A stretch of DNA of 64,000 bases, taken from NCBI RefSeq assembly GCF_011067745.1, contig NZ_JAAMPJ010000005.1:402965-466964 (forward strand), written 5' to 3'. The position numbers and the translations under genes were made by a program. The notes under the pieces were generated by a model that saw only the letters and a program-made list of their open reading frames with translations, did no database searches and was not told the DNA's origin. This DNA is from Lentzea alba. GTDB taxonomy: Bacteria; Actinomycetota; Actinomycetes; Mycobacteriales; Pseudonocardiaceae. Below, piece by piece: positions 16,728 through 26,852 of this stretch; within the stretch, counting starts at the first letter, position 1, and every line of letters begins with the position of its first letter.

Positions 16728-18668
16728 GTGTTCCAGATGTCGTTCAGCACGTTCCGGGAACGGTGGGAACTGTTCATCGGAGCCGTTCTCAGCGTGGCCG
16801 TCGGTGTCGCTCTCGTGCAGGCCTCGCTGCTGGTGCTGGCGGCCACGGGCGAACCTCGGATCCCCGCCGGGTTGTCCCGCCAGGCCGAGGACAAGATCCG
16901 TGAGGGGTTCGTCGCCGCCGCGACCGTCATGGGCATGACCGCGTTCCTCGCCATGTTCCTCGCGGTCTTCATCGTGAGCTCCACGTTCAGCTTCACCGTC
17001 GCGCAGCGCCGCCGCGACCTCGCCCTGCTTCGTCTCACCGGTGGCAGCCGCACCCAGCTGCGAGTGTTGCTGCTGTCGGAGTCCCTTCTGCTCGGCCTGG
17101 TGGGATCCGCGCTGGGCGTGCCGTTCGGGGTGCTCGCGAAGTCCGCACAGACGTGGCTGCTCGTCGAGATCGGCCTGGTGCCGGAAGGTTTCACCGCTCC
17201 GTGGCGACTGTGGGCCGTGATCGTCTCCGGTGTCGTCGGCGTCGGCGTGGCCCTGACGGGCGTGTTCACCGCCTCGCTGCGAGCGGCGCGGATCCTGCCG
17301 CTGGAGGCGTTGCGGGAGACGGGCGAGGCCGCCAGGGTGATGACCCCGTCGCGGTGGTTCTTCGGCTTGTCCTTCGCGGCCTGCACCCTCGCCGTGGTGA
17401 CGTGGGCACAGGGCGCCAACCTGATCGGCGCGATGATGGCGGCCCTCGGCATCTCGATGTTCGGCGCGGTCGCCATGAGCTTGCTGAGTCCTCTGGTCGT
17501 GCCGTTCCTGGCGTGGCTGTTCGGGGTGCTCGTGCCCGGCAGCACCCTGGTCGGGCTGGCGCGGGCCAACCTGCGGGACGGGGTGCGGCGCAGTGCCGCG
17601 ACCGCCTCCCCGTTGATCGTGCTGGTCTCGCTGCTGCTCGGGCTGGCCGGCACCTTCGGCTCGCTCTCCGCCGCCGGCGGTGAAGAGGCGAAGCGATCCC
17701 TGAACGCCCACCTCGTGGTGACCTCGACCGGCGAGGAGGCGGAACGGCTGCCGGGAATCGAGGGCGTGGCCGTCGCGTCCCGGCAGAACGCCGTGGACAT
17801 CACGATCACCACGCAGAAGACGCGAAACCAGCGAGTGATCACCAGGAACTTCTACAGCGGGATCGTCGCGGTGGACGCGGCCGACTACGCCCGCACGCAC
17901 ACCTTGCCCCCGGCGAGAGGCGACCTCACGGCGCTGACCGGCGACACCGTGTTCACCGGTCCTGCCCGCAACGCCGACCGGATCGACCCCGGCGAGGTGC
18001 TCCTGGCCGAGGCAGGCGGACAGCCGCTGCGGCTGACCGTGGTCGGCGGCCTGCCGGAGACGCTCGAGACGGGGGACAGCTTCCTGGTCCCGCGCCAGGC
18101 GTTGCCCAGGCAGGTGTGGGCGGGCGCGCCGACCGAGACCGTCGTCCAGCTCGCGCCGGGGCAGGACCCCGACGACGTCGCGAAACGGATCGAGCAGGCG
18201 GGCTTCGGTCAGGTTCGGACGGTGTCCGACTGGGCGGTCGCCCGTGCCGGCGACGCCCAGGACGGCAACGTCAAGATCCTCACGGTGCTGATGGGACTCG
18301 CCGGCCTCTACGCGCTGATGGCCGTGGTGAACGCGGTGGTCATCGCCGGTGCCGAACGCCGCCACGAGTTCGCGGTCGCGAGGGTGACTGGGCTGACCAG
18401 GCCGCAGGTGGTCCGCTCGGCGGTGGTCGAGGCCGTCGCGGTGGCGCTGATCGGCCTGGTGCTCGGGTGCGTGGTGGCCGGAGCGGGCCTGGTCGGGATC
18501 GGCGGCGCCGTGCGCAAGACGATCGGCACCACAGTGGTGTTCGTCCCCTGGCTCCTGCTGACCATCACTGCGATCGGCGCGATCGCCGTCGTCGCGGTGA
18601 CGTCCGCGATCACCGCGGCCATGGCGACCACGGCCCGACCCGTATCCCAGGTCACGACGAAAGAGTGA
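16728..18668 (+). CDS. FtsX-like ABC transporter permease
   Basis: A 646-residue permease with the duplicated MacB/BceB-like layout: a first FtsX domain (helices near 15-40, 65-90, 115-150, 160-185), further helices to ~310, a large extracytoplasmic segment (about 320-515) and a second FtsX domain with three or four helices at 520-635. SFTVAQRRRDLALLRLTGGSRTQ and GAERRHEFAVARVTGLTRPQV are the two cytoplasmic coupling motifs. It probably exports a lipid, peptide or drug with the preceding ATPase. Its TGA stop is the first codon of the 51-bp palindrome at 18666. Confidence 0.92.
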   Translation: MFQMSFSTFRERWELFIGAVLSVAVGVALVQASLLVLAATGEPRIPAGLSRQAEDKIREGFVAAATVMGMTAFLAMFLAVFIVSSTFSFTVAQRRRDLALLRLTGGSRTQLRVLLLSESLLLGLVGSALGVPFGVLAKSAQTWLLVEIGLVPEGFTAPWRLWAVIVSGVVGVGVALTGVFTASLRAARILPLEALRETGEAARVMTPSRWFFGLSFAACTLAVVTWAQGANLIGAMMAALGISMFGAVAMSLLSPLVVPFLAWLFGVLVPGSTLVGLARANLRDGVRRSAATASPLIVLVSLLLGLAGTFGSLSAAGGEEAKRSLNAHLVVTSTGEEAERLPGIEGVAVASRQNAVDITITTQKTRNQRVITRNFYSGIVAVDAADYARTHTLPPARGDLTALTGDTVFTGPARNADRIDPGEVLLAEAGGQPLRLTVVGGLPETLETGDSFLVPRQALPRQVWAGAPTETVVQLAPGQDPDDVAKRIEQAGFGQVRTVSDWAVARAGDAQDGNVKILTVLMGLAGLYALMAVVNAVVIAGAERRHEFAVARVTGLTRPQVVRSAVVEAVAVALIGLVLGCVVAGAGLVGIGGAVRKTIGTTVVFVPWLLLTITAIGAIAVVAVTSAITAAMATTARPVSQVTTKE

Positions 18669-18716
18669 TGAGGGGAGCTTTCATAAACCTGAGGTTTATG
18701 AAAGCTCCCCTCATCA
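18666..18716. repeat. 51-bp perfect palindrome, copy 1 (24-bp arms, TGA loop)
   Basis: Bases 18666-18689 are exactly complementary to 18693-18716 around a TGA loop; the arms begin TGATGAGGGGAGC. The same 51 bases recur exactly at 57166-57216. The element contains the stop codon of the ABC permease and lies between it and the convergent cysM gene, so it can end transcription from both sides. Both strands can encode a short peptide beginning MRGAF, probably without meaning. It looks like a dispersed REP-like element that works as a terminator. Confidence 0.85.
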
Positions 18717-18734
18717 AGAACGCAGGAGGGTGGG

Positions 18735-19965
<1,231 letters not shown>

Positions 19966-19993
19966 GATGGTTCTACCTCCGGGGAAATGCGAC

Positions 19994-20404
19994 TCAGGAC
20001 TCGATGATCTTGACCGGTTCCTCGGTCACGACACCGTCGACGATGCGGTACGACCGCAGCTCGTACTCGATCGGATCACGCGTGGAGACCAGCACGTAGT
20101 GCGCCTGGGGCTCGTTCGCGAACTTGATGTCCGTGCGGGACGGATAGGCCTCCGTCGCGGTGTGCGAGTGGTAGATGACCACCGCTTCCTCGTCGTTGGC
20201 CTGCATCTCGCGGTACACCTTGAGCTGCTCGGCGGCGTCGAACCGGTAGAACGTCGGCGACCGCTCCGCGTTCTCCATCTCGATGATGCGCTCAGGGCGA
20301 TCGGAGCCCTCCGGCCCCGCGATCTGCCCGCACGCCTCGTCGGGATGGTCACGGCGCGCGTGAGCCACCATCGCGTCCACCAGGTCACGGCGAATCACCA
20401 GCAC
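19994..20404 (-). CDS. mec: CysO-cysteine peptidase Mec (JAMM zinc metalloprotease)
   Basis: A 136-residue JAB1/MPN+ isopeptidase that releases cysteine from CysO-Cys. The JAMM motif is complete: E23 in PDEACG, H79-S-H81, S89 and D92 in YHSHTATEAYPSRTD. The GTG start at 20404 is preceded by a TAGGAT box at 7 bases, so the mec-cysO-cysM operon probably begins with a leaderless mRNA; 28 bases separate it from cysO. Confidence 0.95.
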   Translation of the reverse strand: MLVIRRDLVDAMVAHARRDHPDEACGQIAGPEGSDRPERIIEMENAERSPTFYRFDAAEQLKVYREMQANDEEAVVIYHSHTATEAYPSRTDIKFANEPQAHYVLVSTRDPIEYELRSYRIVDGVVTEEPVKIIES

Positions 20405-20411
20405 GTGCTCA

Positions 20412-20417
20412 ATCCTA
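20412..20417 (-). promoter_or_regulatory. -10 box TAGGAT of the mec-cysO-cysM operon
   Basis: TAGGAT on the minus strand, 7 bases before GTG 20404; no ribosome-binding site. It sets the start of mec. Confidence 0.45.
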
Positions 20418-20470
20418 CGGGCTGGCGGAAGTTGTCTCGGTATGCGAGATAACACCGAACGCACCTGGTT

Positions 20471-20476
20471 TAACCT
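20471..20476 (+). promoter_or_regulatory. -10 box TAACCT of SRPBCC gene
   Basis: TAACCT lies 6 bases before ATG 20483; leaderless start, divergent from the mec promoter 54 bases away. Confidence 0.45.
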
Positions 20477-20482
20477 GGCCAA

Positions 20483-20908
20483 ATGCGGTTCACGAAGGAG
20501 ATTGTGCTCAACCAGCCGATCGAGCGCGTGCGGGTGCTCACGTCCGACCCGGCGCACGTCCACGAGTGGCAGCCGGACCTGGTCAGCATCACCCAGCACA
20601 GCGACACTCCGGGCGCGGCGGGCTCCACCGCGACGCTCACGTACCGGAAGTTCACGCTGGAAGAGACCGTGCTCACCGCGAACGCCGACGAGCGGACGTC
20701 CCGCTACGAGACGCGCCGCATGATCCACACGATCACCAACCGCTACCGCGCGATCGACGACCGGCACACGTTGCTGGTGTGCGACAGCGAGATCGAACTC
20801 ACCGGTCTGCTCAAGCTCGGCCGGAAGGTCCTGGAGAAGTCGCTGCGCGAGCAGTCCGAGCGCAACCTCGACAACTTCAAGGCCTTCATCGACAGCGCAA
20901 CGCCCTGA
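20483..20908 (+). CDS. SRPBCC (START-like) family protein
   Basis: A 141-residue helix-grip protein of the polyketide-cyclase/dehydrase superfamily, with the usual opening (MRFTKEIVLNQPIERVRVLTSDPAHVHEWQP, where W marks the cavity entrance) and a long C-terminal helix (EKSLREQSERNLDNFKAFID). It should bind a small hydrophobic ligand; no ligand can be named. It is inserted between mec and the P1 peptidase relative to the M. tuberculosis order. The 3' end overlaps the convergent 83-residue gene by 23 bases. Confidence 0.8.
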   Translation: MRFTKEIVLNQPIERVRVLTSDPAHVHEWQPDLVSITQHSDTPGAAGSTATLTYRKFTLEETVLTANADERTSRYETRRMIHTITNRYRAIDDRHTLLVCDSEIELTGLLKLGRKVLEKSLREQSERNLDNFKAFIDSATP

Positions 20909-21137
20909 CCAGGCACCACGTCGCGGCAGCCAGTGCGCCGAGCCGGAACACTCCTCCACGGCGTTCCTGCTCGGACAGGGAGGCCCACTCGGCGACTTCC
21001 ACCGCGGCCGCCACCGTGGTGGCGCCGAGGGCGACGCGCAGCAACGCGGTGTTGCGGCCGTGCAGCGGATGACGGCGGACGGGCGGCGGCACGAGTTCGG
21101 CGACGACTCCGGCCGCCTGGTCGATCACATCGGTCAT
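20886..21137 (-). CDS. Small hypothetical protein, 83 residues
   Basis: An 83-residue protein with one or two hydrophobic stretches (NTALLRVALGATTVAAAVEVAEWAS; FRLGALAAATWCLVRAL) that could be membrane helices. It begins MTDVIDQAAG and lies 19 bases after the P1 peptidase gene on the same strand. No family is recognised; it may be a membrane protein related to DUF-type small proteins of actinomycetes. Confidence 0.6.
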   Translation of the reverse strand: MTDVIDQAAGVVAELVPPPVRRHPLHGRNTALLRVALGATTVAAAVEVAEWASLSEQERRGGVFRLGALAAATWCLVRALRCR

Positions 21138-21156
21138 GCCGGGCGGGTACCCCGGC

Positions 21157-22068
21157 TCACAGGTCGCGGAACGCCGTGACCCCGCCCAGCGAGGTGGCTT
21201 CGCGGGCACCGGACACCACGGCCTCCGCGAACATCTCGGCAGCGGCCGCGCACAGGGCGTCCAAAGCGAACGGTCGTGGCTCGGCCAGCGGCACGGCACC
21301 GGTGGCCAGCGCGAACACCGTGTCACCGTCGAACATGGAATGAGCGGGCCGCACCGCGCGGGCGAGCCCGTCCTGCGCGGCCATCGCGAGCCGCTGACAC
21401 TCCGCTTTGGACAGTGCCGCGTCCACCGCGACCACACCGATGGTGGTGTTGAGGCCTTCCGGCTTGCGTTCGGGCAACGTGACAGCGGTCGTGCCCAGCG
21501 CCGGCAGCCACGGCAGACCCGTTGTGCGGTCGACGACTTCGCCGGCCGCGTTCACCACGGCCAGCGCGCCGACCTGGTGCTCGCCGACCTTCGTGGTCGC
21601 CGTGCCGACGCCGCCCTTCAGCGAACCGACCCGCGCACCGGCGCCCGCGCCGACGCAGCCGAGGGCGAAGTCCTCCGCCGCGGCCTCACAAGCCGCGTAG
21701 CCGAACGACGCGTCCGGCCGGTTTCCCCACTCCGACATGGGCAGATCGAAGATCACCGCGCCCGGCACGATCGGCACGACGTGGTGCGGTCGAGCACCCA
21801 CCTGGAAGCCGATCGAACGTTCCGAGAGCCACCGCATGACGCCGTCCGCGGCCGCCAACCCGTAGGCCGAGCCGCCGGACAGGCAGATCGCGTGCACCTG
21901 CTGCACCAGGTTGGCCGGGTCCAGCAGGTCGGTCTCCCGTGTGCCGGGCGCGCCACCACGTCCGTCGACCGCCCCGACCGCGCCCTGTGGCACGAGCACG
22001 ACGGTCGTGCCGGTGGCCCAGCCGGGTTCGACGCGGTGGTGGTGGCCGACGAGCACACCGGGAATCAC
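21157..22068 (-). CDS. P1 family peptidase (Rv1333/DmpA-like, DOM fold)
   Basis: A 303-residue N-terminal-nucleophile-type hydrolase related to DmpA L-aminopeptidase/D-esterase. Motifs: IPGVLVGHH at the N terminus, CLSGGSAYGLAAADGVMRWL, VPIVPGAVIFDL, and GARVGSLKGGVGTATT, the region where family members self-cleave before the nucleophile. Biological substrate unknown. It overlaps nothing upstream; the DUF2017 gene ends 13 bases before it. The same neighbour order (clpS-DUF2017-P1-mec) occurs at Rv1331-Rv1334. Confidence 0.9.
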   Translation of the reverse strand: MIPGVLVGHHHRVEPGWATGTTVVLVPQGAVGAVDGRGGAPGTRETDLLDPANLVQQVHAICLSGGSAYGLAAADGVMRWLSERSIGFQVGARPHHVVPIVPGAVIFDLPMSEWGNRPDASFGYAACEAAAEDFALGCVGAGAGARVGSLKGGVGTATTKVGEHQVGALAVVNAAGEVVDRTTGLPWLPALGTTAVTLPERKPEGLNTTIGVVAVDAALSKAECQRLAMAAQDGLARAVRPAHSMFDGDTVFALATGAVPLAEPRPFALDALCAAAAEMFAEAVVSGAREATSLGGVTAFRDL

Positions 22069-22081
22069 AGCGCCACCGCGA

Positions 22082-22639
22082 TCACGGCATCATCGCTTCG
22101 ACCAGGGTGTCCTGCACCCAGGTCAGCCAGTGGTACACGCCGAGATGGGGCGACCGCGGGTCCTCCGGCGGCAGCTCGTCCGGCATGTCCTCGGTGACGT
22201 CCAAGGCAGTCCCGAGGGCCAGACGCACGTCGTTCAACGACGACAGCCACGCCTCGGCCTCACCGATGCTGAGTCTGATCTCGCCGCCGTCCGGTGAGCA
22301 CGTTTGCAGCACGATCTCCGCCGCGCCCGTCTTCTGGTCGAGCAGCTCCGGTTCGTGCAGCGAGCGCAACGCCGCGGCCGAGTTGACCTCGTCCGGGTCC
22401 GGCGCGTCGTCGTCCAGCCGGTGGAAGTCCGGGAGCAGCCGGCCGAGGATCGGGTCGTCGGGAGCTTCCGACGACCCGGTCCGGATGCCGGTCAGCTCGG
22501 CCAGTTCGTCCTGCGGTGCTTCCTCGGCGCGAGCCAGCAGCATGTCCTGGATCTGGCTGACCAGACCGCGCACGACCGCGGCCTCCTGGCGGTCGAGCCT
22601 GCCGACGACGACGTCACCGTCGCGGATCCACCGCTTCAC
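22082..22639 (-). CDS. DUF2017 family protein
   Basis: A 185-residue soluble, acidic, helical protein matching actinobacterial DUF2017 (Rv1332): [41 protein letters not shown] and [15 protein letters not shown] at the C terminus. Function unknown; its constant position behind clpS suggests a role in N-end-rule proteolysis or its control. The start overlaps the clpS stop (ATGA). Confidence 0.88.
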   Translation of the reverse strand: MKRWIRDGDVVVGRLDRQEAAVVRGLVSQIQDMLLARAEEAPQDELAELTGIRTGSSEAPDDPILGRLLPDFHRLDDDAPDPDEVNSAAALRSLHEPELLDQKTGAAEIVLQTCSPDGGEIRLSIGEAEAWLSSLNDVRLALGTALDVTEDMPDELPPEDPRSPHLGVYHWLTWVQDTLVEAMMP

Positions 22640-22935
22640 GAGGCCCGCTGCATGGTCGCCCAGAGCCCTGCCGCGTGGAGCTTCGCCACGTCGGCCTCCA
22701 CCTTGTCCTTGGTGCCCGATGTCACGATCGCCTTGCCCTTGTGGTGCACGTCGAGCATCAGCTTGGTCGCCTTGTCCCTGCTGAAGCCGAACAGCTTCTG
22801 GAAGACGTACGTCACGTACGACATGAGGTTGACCGGGTCGTTCCAGACCACGGTCTGCCAGGGTCGGTCCTCGGCTGCGATCTCCGCGCCTACGGCCTCC
22901 GGCTGCGTCCGTTCCTGTTCGACGGGCGTGGTCAT
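22636..22935 (-). CDS. clpS: ATP-dependent Clp protease adaptor ClpS
   Basis: A 99-residue adaptor that delivers N-degron substrates to ClpC/ClpA. The core [25 protein letters not shown] carries the NDPVN substrate-pocket motif, and HHKGKAIV is the conserved central segment. The ATG chosen avoids a 27-codon extension without homology. First gene of the clpS-DUF2017-P1 peptidase group, divergent from pncB. Confidence 0.95.
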   Translation of the reverse strand: MTTPVEQERTQPEAVGAEIAAEDRPWQTVVWNDPVNLMSYVTYVFQKLFGFSRDKATKLMLDVHHKGKAIVTSGTKDKVEADVAKLHAAGLWATMQRAS

Positions 22936-23000
22936 ACCGCCAATGGTGTCATGTTCGCCGCAGTGGCGGAGACCGCATGCGGCTAAACCGGATGCGACCT

Positions 23001-23006
23001 TAGGGT
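23001..23006 (+). promoter_or_regulatory. -10 box TAGGGT of pncB
   Basis: TAGGGT is 8 bases before ATG 23015, with no ribosome-binding site; same box as rph. Confidence 0.4.
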
Positions 23007-23014
23007 TGGCGACC

Positions 23015-24298
23015 ATGAACTCGACGGCGTTGCTGACCGACCACTACGAGCTGACCATGCTCGCGGCCGCGCTGCGTGACGGGACTGGTGACCGTCCGTG
23101 CGTGTTCGAGGTCTTCGCCCGCAGACTCCCGGACGGGCGTCGCTACGGCGTCGTCGCGGGTGTGAACAGGCTGCTGGACGCGATCGCGGACTTCCGCTTC
23201 GGCGAGGAGGAGATCGACCAGCTGCGCCGCAACGCCGTGGTCGACGATTCGACTTTGGCATGGCTCGCGAACTACCGGTTCTCCGGCGAGATCGACGGCT
23301 ACCCCGAGGGTGAGCTGTACTTCCCCGGATCGCCGGTGCTGACGGTCCGGGCGTCCTTCGCGGAGGGAGTCGTGCTGGAGACGCTCGCGCTCTCGATCCT
23401 CAACCACGACAGCGCGATCGCGTCCGCCGCCGCCCGCATGGTCACCGCGGCGAACGGCCGTCGCATGATCGAGATGGGCTCGCGCCGCACGCACGAGGAA
23501 GCCGCCGTGGCGTGTGCCCGCGCGGCGTACCTGGCGGGCTTCACCGCGACGTCCAACCTCGAAGCGGGCCGCCGGCACGGGATTCCGACGGCGGGCACGT
23601 GCGCGCACGCGTTCACGTTGCTGCACGACTCCGAGGAAGAGGCGTTCCGCAGCCAGATCGAGGCGTTGGGCGTCGGCACGACGTTGCTGGTCGACACCTA
23701 CGACATCACCGAGGGCATCAAGACGGCCGTGGCGGTGGCGGGGCCCGATCTCGGCGCGATCCGGATCGACTCGGGCGATCTCGGCGTGATGGCGAGGCAG
23801 GCACGTGACCTGCTCGACTCGCTGGGCGCCCGCAACACCCGGATCGTCGTGTCCAGCGACCTCGACGAGTACGCGATCGCCGCCCTGCGCGCGGAGCCCG
23901 TCGACGCCTACGGCGTGGGCACGTCGGTCGTGACCGGTTCCGGTGCGCCGACCGCCGGCATGGTTTACAAGCTGGTCGAGGTCGACGGCCGGCACGTCGA
24001 GAAGCGCAGCACGTCCAAGCAGTCGCGCGGCGGCTGGAAGAAGGCGTTGCGACGACACAAGGACACCGGCACGGCACTGGAAGAGATCGTGTTCCAGGCT
24101 TCGTCCGAACCCGAGCTCGGCCAGTACGACCGGCTGGTGCAGATTCCGCTGATGCGCGCCGGCCGGCTCACCGACGAGGTCCCCACGCTGGAGCAGAGCC
24201 GCGAACGCCTGCGCGCGGCCCTGGTGAGCGTTCCGTGGGAGGGCCTCAAGCTCTCGCGCGGTGAGCCCGCGATCCCGACGACCTACCTGGAGAGCTGA
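23015..24298 (+). CDS. pncB: Nicotinate phosphoribosyltransferase
   Basis: A 427-residue enzyme of NAD salvage that joins nicotinate to PRPP. Family segments: [15 protein letters not shown] at the N terminus, the [16 protein letters not shown] strand, [23 protein letters not shown] (catalytic-site loop) and [16 protein letters not shown] (PRPP binding). The nicotinamidase gene follows two bases after the stop, so both salvage steps are coupled. It matches Rv1330c, also divergent from clpS. Confidence 0.95.
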   Translation: MNSTALLTDHYELTMLAAALRDGTGDRPCVFEVFARRLPDGRRYGVVAGVNRLLDAIADFRFGEEEIDQLRRNAVVDDSTLAWLANYRFSGEIDGYPEGELYFPGSPVLTVRASFAEGVVLETLALSILNHDSAIASAAARMVTAANGRRMIEMGSRRTHEEAAVACARAAYLAGFTATSNLEAGRRHGIPTAGTCAHAFTLLHDSEEEAFRSQIEALGVGTTLLVDTYDITEGIKTAVAVAGPDLGAIRIDSGDLGVMARQARDLLDSLGARNTRIVVSSDLDEYAIAALRAEPVDAYGVGTSVVTGSGAPTAGMVYKLVEVDGRHVEKRSTSKQSRGGWKKALRRHKDTGTALEEIVFQASSEPELGQYDRLVQIPLMRAGRLTDEVPTLEQSRERLRAALVSVPWEGLKLSRGEPAIPTTYLES

Positions 24299-24299
24299 C

Positions 24300-24839
24300 A
24301 TGACCAAGGCACTGATCGTCGTGGACGTGCAGAACGACTTCTGCGAGGGCGGTTCGCTGGCCGTCACCGGTGGCGCGGCCGTCGCGGCGGCCATCTCCCG
24401 GCACATCGCTTCCTCGTCGTACGACCACGTCGTGGCGACCCGGGACTACCACGTGGATCCCGGCGCGCACTTCTCCGAGACGCCGGACTTCATCGACTCG
24501 TGGCCCGTGCACTGCGTGGCCGGGACGCCCGGTGCGTCGTTCCACCCGGAGCTCGACGTGTCGGCCGTCGAGCAGGTCTTCTCGAAGGGCCGGTTCGCCG
24601 CCGCCTACTCGGGTTTCGAGGCGGAGAACGACCTCGCGGGGTGGCTGACGGACAGGGGGGTGACCGAAGTGGACGTCGTCGGCATCGCGACCGACCACTG
24701 CGTTCGCGCCACCGCCCTCGACGCGCAACGGAACGGCTTCCGCACGACGGTCCTCGTCGAGCTGACGGCGGCCGTCGCCCCGACCACCCGCGACGCCGCT
24801 GTCGAGGAGCTGCGCGCCGCGGGTGTCGGTGTCGCGTAA
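24300..24839 (+). CDS. pncA: Nicotinamidase (isochorismatase family)
   Basis: A 179-residue cysteine hydrolase converting nicotinamide to nicotinate. The triad D10 (VVDVQNDFCEGG), K96-region (FSKGRFAAAYSGF) and nucleophile cysteine (GIATDHCVRATALDA) are present, as are metal ligands in TRDYHVDPGAHF. Isochorismatase relatives look similar, but linkage one base after pncB settles nicotinamidase. ATG 24300 is the start. Confidence 0.94.
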   Translation: MTKALIVVDVQNDFCEGGSLAVTGGAAVAAAISRHIASSSYDHVVATRDYHVDPGAHFSETPDFIDSWPVHCVAGTPGASFHPELDVSAVEQVFSKGRFAAAYSGFEAENDLAGWLTDRGVTEVDVVGIATDHCVRATALDAQRNGFRTTVLVELTAAVAPTTRDAAVEELRAAGVGVA

Positions 24840-24851
24840 CGGTTTGCGGCC

Positions 24852-25526
24852 TTACGGCGTCGGCGTGCAGGCCACGCTGCCGAGGGTGATGCTGCCCGTG
24901 TAGCCGGACGGCGGCTCGAACGAGATCTTCAGCAACGTCATGCTGAGGCTGCCGTCGTTCGGCACCGGGAACACGGTGTCGGTGAACTTGGCCTTGGCGA
25001 GCACGGTTCCGTTGCTCGCCTTGATGTCGTGCACGTACCCGGACGGGATGGTCTGCGGCAGCCCGGTCCAGCCGGACATGCCCTTGAGCACCCAGCCCGC
25101 CTGCGTGCCCAACTCGTCGGCGTCGCAGTTGATCTTCCACTCGGCGATCTTGAGCCGCGGTCCCTTCGCGGCGACGAGCGCGGACAGCTCGAACGCCGTG
25201 CCCGAGGCCGAGGACTTGGTCTTCGTGATGAACTCGTCCGGGTTCACCACCTCGGTCGTGCACGCCGACGACGTCTCACCGATCTTGAGCCCGCTCCTGC
25301 TCACGGCGGGGCTGGCCGCGGTCACGGTGCCCGCGGCGTCCGGGTTGACGTTGCACACGGCGAGCGGCTCGACCTTGTACGTCTGGTCCGCCTTGGCGAA
25401 CTCGGCGGATCCGGAGCTCGCGGTGCCGGGCGGGTTCGCGGCCAGCGCGGGGACCGCGGTCGCGAACGCCAACGCGGCCACGGCTCCGGCGATCACACAC
25501 TTGCGCACTTTGTGCCCTCTCCCCAT
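24852..25526 (-). CDS. Secreted protein, possible exosortase-locus passenger
   Basis: A 224-residue protein with a clear signal peptide (CVIAGAVAALAFATAVPALA-A, cleavage near residue 30) and several cysteines. Its end (NDGSLSMTLLKISF..., GSITLGSVACTP) resembles the last strands of the choice-of-anchor-P-type protein at 27055 (NDGSLTVNAIHIKLL..., GDVIISSATC), but it lacks that protein's C-terminal membrane helix, so it should be released or held by others. An in-frame ATG 5 codons upstream (25541) is equally possible. Last gene of the minus-strand group that is divergent from the exosortase. Confidence 0.78.
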   Translation of the reverse strand: MGRGHKVRKCVIAGAVAALAFATAVPALAANPPGTASSGSAEFAKADQTYKVEPLAVCNVNPDAAGTVTAASPAVSRSGLKIGETSSACTTEVVNPDEFITKTKSSASGTAFELSALVAAKGPRLKIAEWKINCDADELGTQAGWVLKGMSGWTGLPQTIPSGYVHDIKASNGTVLAKAKFTDTVFPVPNDGSLSMTLLKISFEPPSGYTGSITLGSVACTPTP

Positions 25527-25611
25527 TGCCTTGATTACCACCGACCGATAATGGGTGTGATGCGCGGCGGTGATAACCGCTCAGCGCCCAAGTCACCCGT
25601 TCGTGTAGTCC

Positions 25612-26784
25612 TCAGCGGACACCCACAAGGGTGGCGAACGGCTCCCGGCGCGGCAGAGCGGTCGGGAGGCCTGCCAGCCTCTCCAACGCGGAGCACACCC
25701 GCACCGCGGCACGCCCGTCGCCGAACGGGTTGCGCCCCAGGGGAAGCCGCAACCGGGAGCCGAGCACCCAGCCCGCCTCGGCGAGGATGCGGGTGGTGTC
25801 GGTGCCGACGAGCCAGGCGCACCCGGCGTCGACGGCGAGCATGCGTTCGGTCGTCTCGCGCAGCACCAGCACCGGCACGCCGAACGTGGGCGCCTCCTCC
25901 TGGATGCCGCCGGAGTCGGTCAGCACGAGGGCCGCGCGCTTGAGGACCCGCACCAGGTCCGGGTAGTCCAACGGATCGGTGATGACGACTCGTTCGTGTC
26001 CGCCCAACAGCGACACGACCTGTTCGCGCACACCGGGGTTCGGGTGCGCGGGGATCAACACGTGCAGATCGGGGTGCCGGTCGGCGATGGAGCGCACGGC
26101 GTTGAGCACGCGCATGAGCGGACGACCCCACGACTCACGGCGGTGCACCGTGACGAGCATGAGCCGGCCACCGTTGGCGTCGAGGCTGCGTTCCAGGGCG
26201 ACCAGGTCCGGGCTGGACGCGGGGACGTCGGCGGCCGCGACGCGCTGCACGGCGTCCACGACGGTGTTGCCGGTGACGACGATGTGGCTGTCCGGCAGGG
26301 ATTCCGTGTTCAACGCGTTGGCGGCGTCGTCGGTCGGCGCGAGGTGCAGCGAGGTGATGCGGGAGATCATCTGCCGGGTCCCCTCTTCGGGGAACGGGCC
26401 GTAGAGGTCACCGGTGCGCAGACCGGCTTCGAGGTGCGCCACGGGGATTCCGCGCCAGAAGGAGGCGAGCGCCGCGGCCAGCGTGGTGGTGGTGTCGCCC
26501 TGCACGAGGGTGACGGCGGGGTCGCGCTCCTCCAGCACGGCGTCGAACTCGGGCAACAGCCGGGAGACCAGCTCGGCCTGCGTTCCGGTGTGCCGCGGCA
26601 CGTCCAGCCGCAGGTCGGGCACCAGGTCGAACGCGTCCAGCGCCTGCTCGACCATGCCGGAGTGCTGTCCGCTGTGGACGATCGTGGGACGGAGGCCGGG
26701 GTGCCCCCTCAACGCGATCGCGACGGGGGCGATCTTCACGGCTTCCGGCCTCGTGCCGGCCACCAGCAGAACTTCTTTCCTCAC
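25612..26784 (-). CDS. wecB: UDP-N-acetylglucosamine 2-epimerase (non-hydrolysing)
   Basis: A 390-residue enzyme interconverting UDP-GlcNAc and UDP-ManNAc. Motifs: VAGTRPEAVKIAPV at the N terminus, GQHSGMVEQAL, VQGDTTTTLAAAL, HLEAGLRTGD, FPEEGTRQMISRI, NTVVDAV, TVHRRESWG and DSGGIQEEAPTFGVPVLVLRETTERMLAV, all typical. GTG 26784 follows an AGAGG site. It lies inside the exosortase locus, and may supply sugar for glycosylating the sorted protein or for a cell-surface polymer. Confidence 0.94.
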   Translation of the reverse strand: MRKEVLLVAGTRPEAVKIAPVAIALRGHPGLRPTIVHSGQHSGMVEQALDAFDLVPDLRLDVPRHTGTQAELVSRLLPEFDAVLEERDPAVTLVQGDTTTTLAAALASFWRGIPVAHLEAGLRTGDLYGPFPEEGTRQMISRITSLHLAPTDDAANALNTESLPDSHIVVTGNTVVDAVQRVAAADVPASSPDLVALERSLDANGGRLMLVTVHRRESWGRPLMRVLNAVRSIADRHPDLHVLIPAHPNPGVREQVVSLLGGHERVVITDPLDYPDLVRVLKRAALVLTDSGGIQEEAPTFGVPVLVLRETTERMLAVDAGCAWLVGTDTTRILAEAGWVLGSRLRLPLGRNPFGDGRAAVRVCSALERLAGLPTALPRREPFATLVGVR

Positions 26785-26813
26785 CGTTGTCCTCTTCTCG
26801 CAGGAGACCGGGA

Positions 26814-26849
26814 GGCTCGCCCGGGAGCGGGGGCAATCCCGGGCGAGCC
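26814..26849. terminator. 13-bp hairpin between the mini LAVTG gene and wecB
   Basis: GGCTCGCCCGGGA (26814-26826) pairs exactly with 26837-26849 around a 10-base loop. On the minus strand it stands directly behind the 63-residue gene and before wecB, so it likely separates the two transcripts or attenuates wecB. Confidence 0.65.
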
Positions 26850-26852
26850 GTG

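Noticed and set aside
15915-18365. 816-codon open frame on the minus strand opposite the ABC exporter
   Set aside because: Low-complexity arginine/histidine/glutamate-rich shadow of the ATPase and permease genes.
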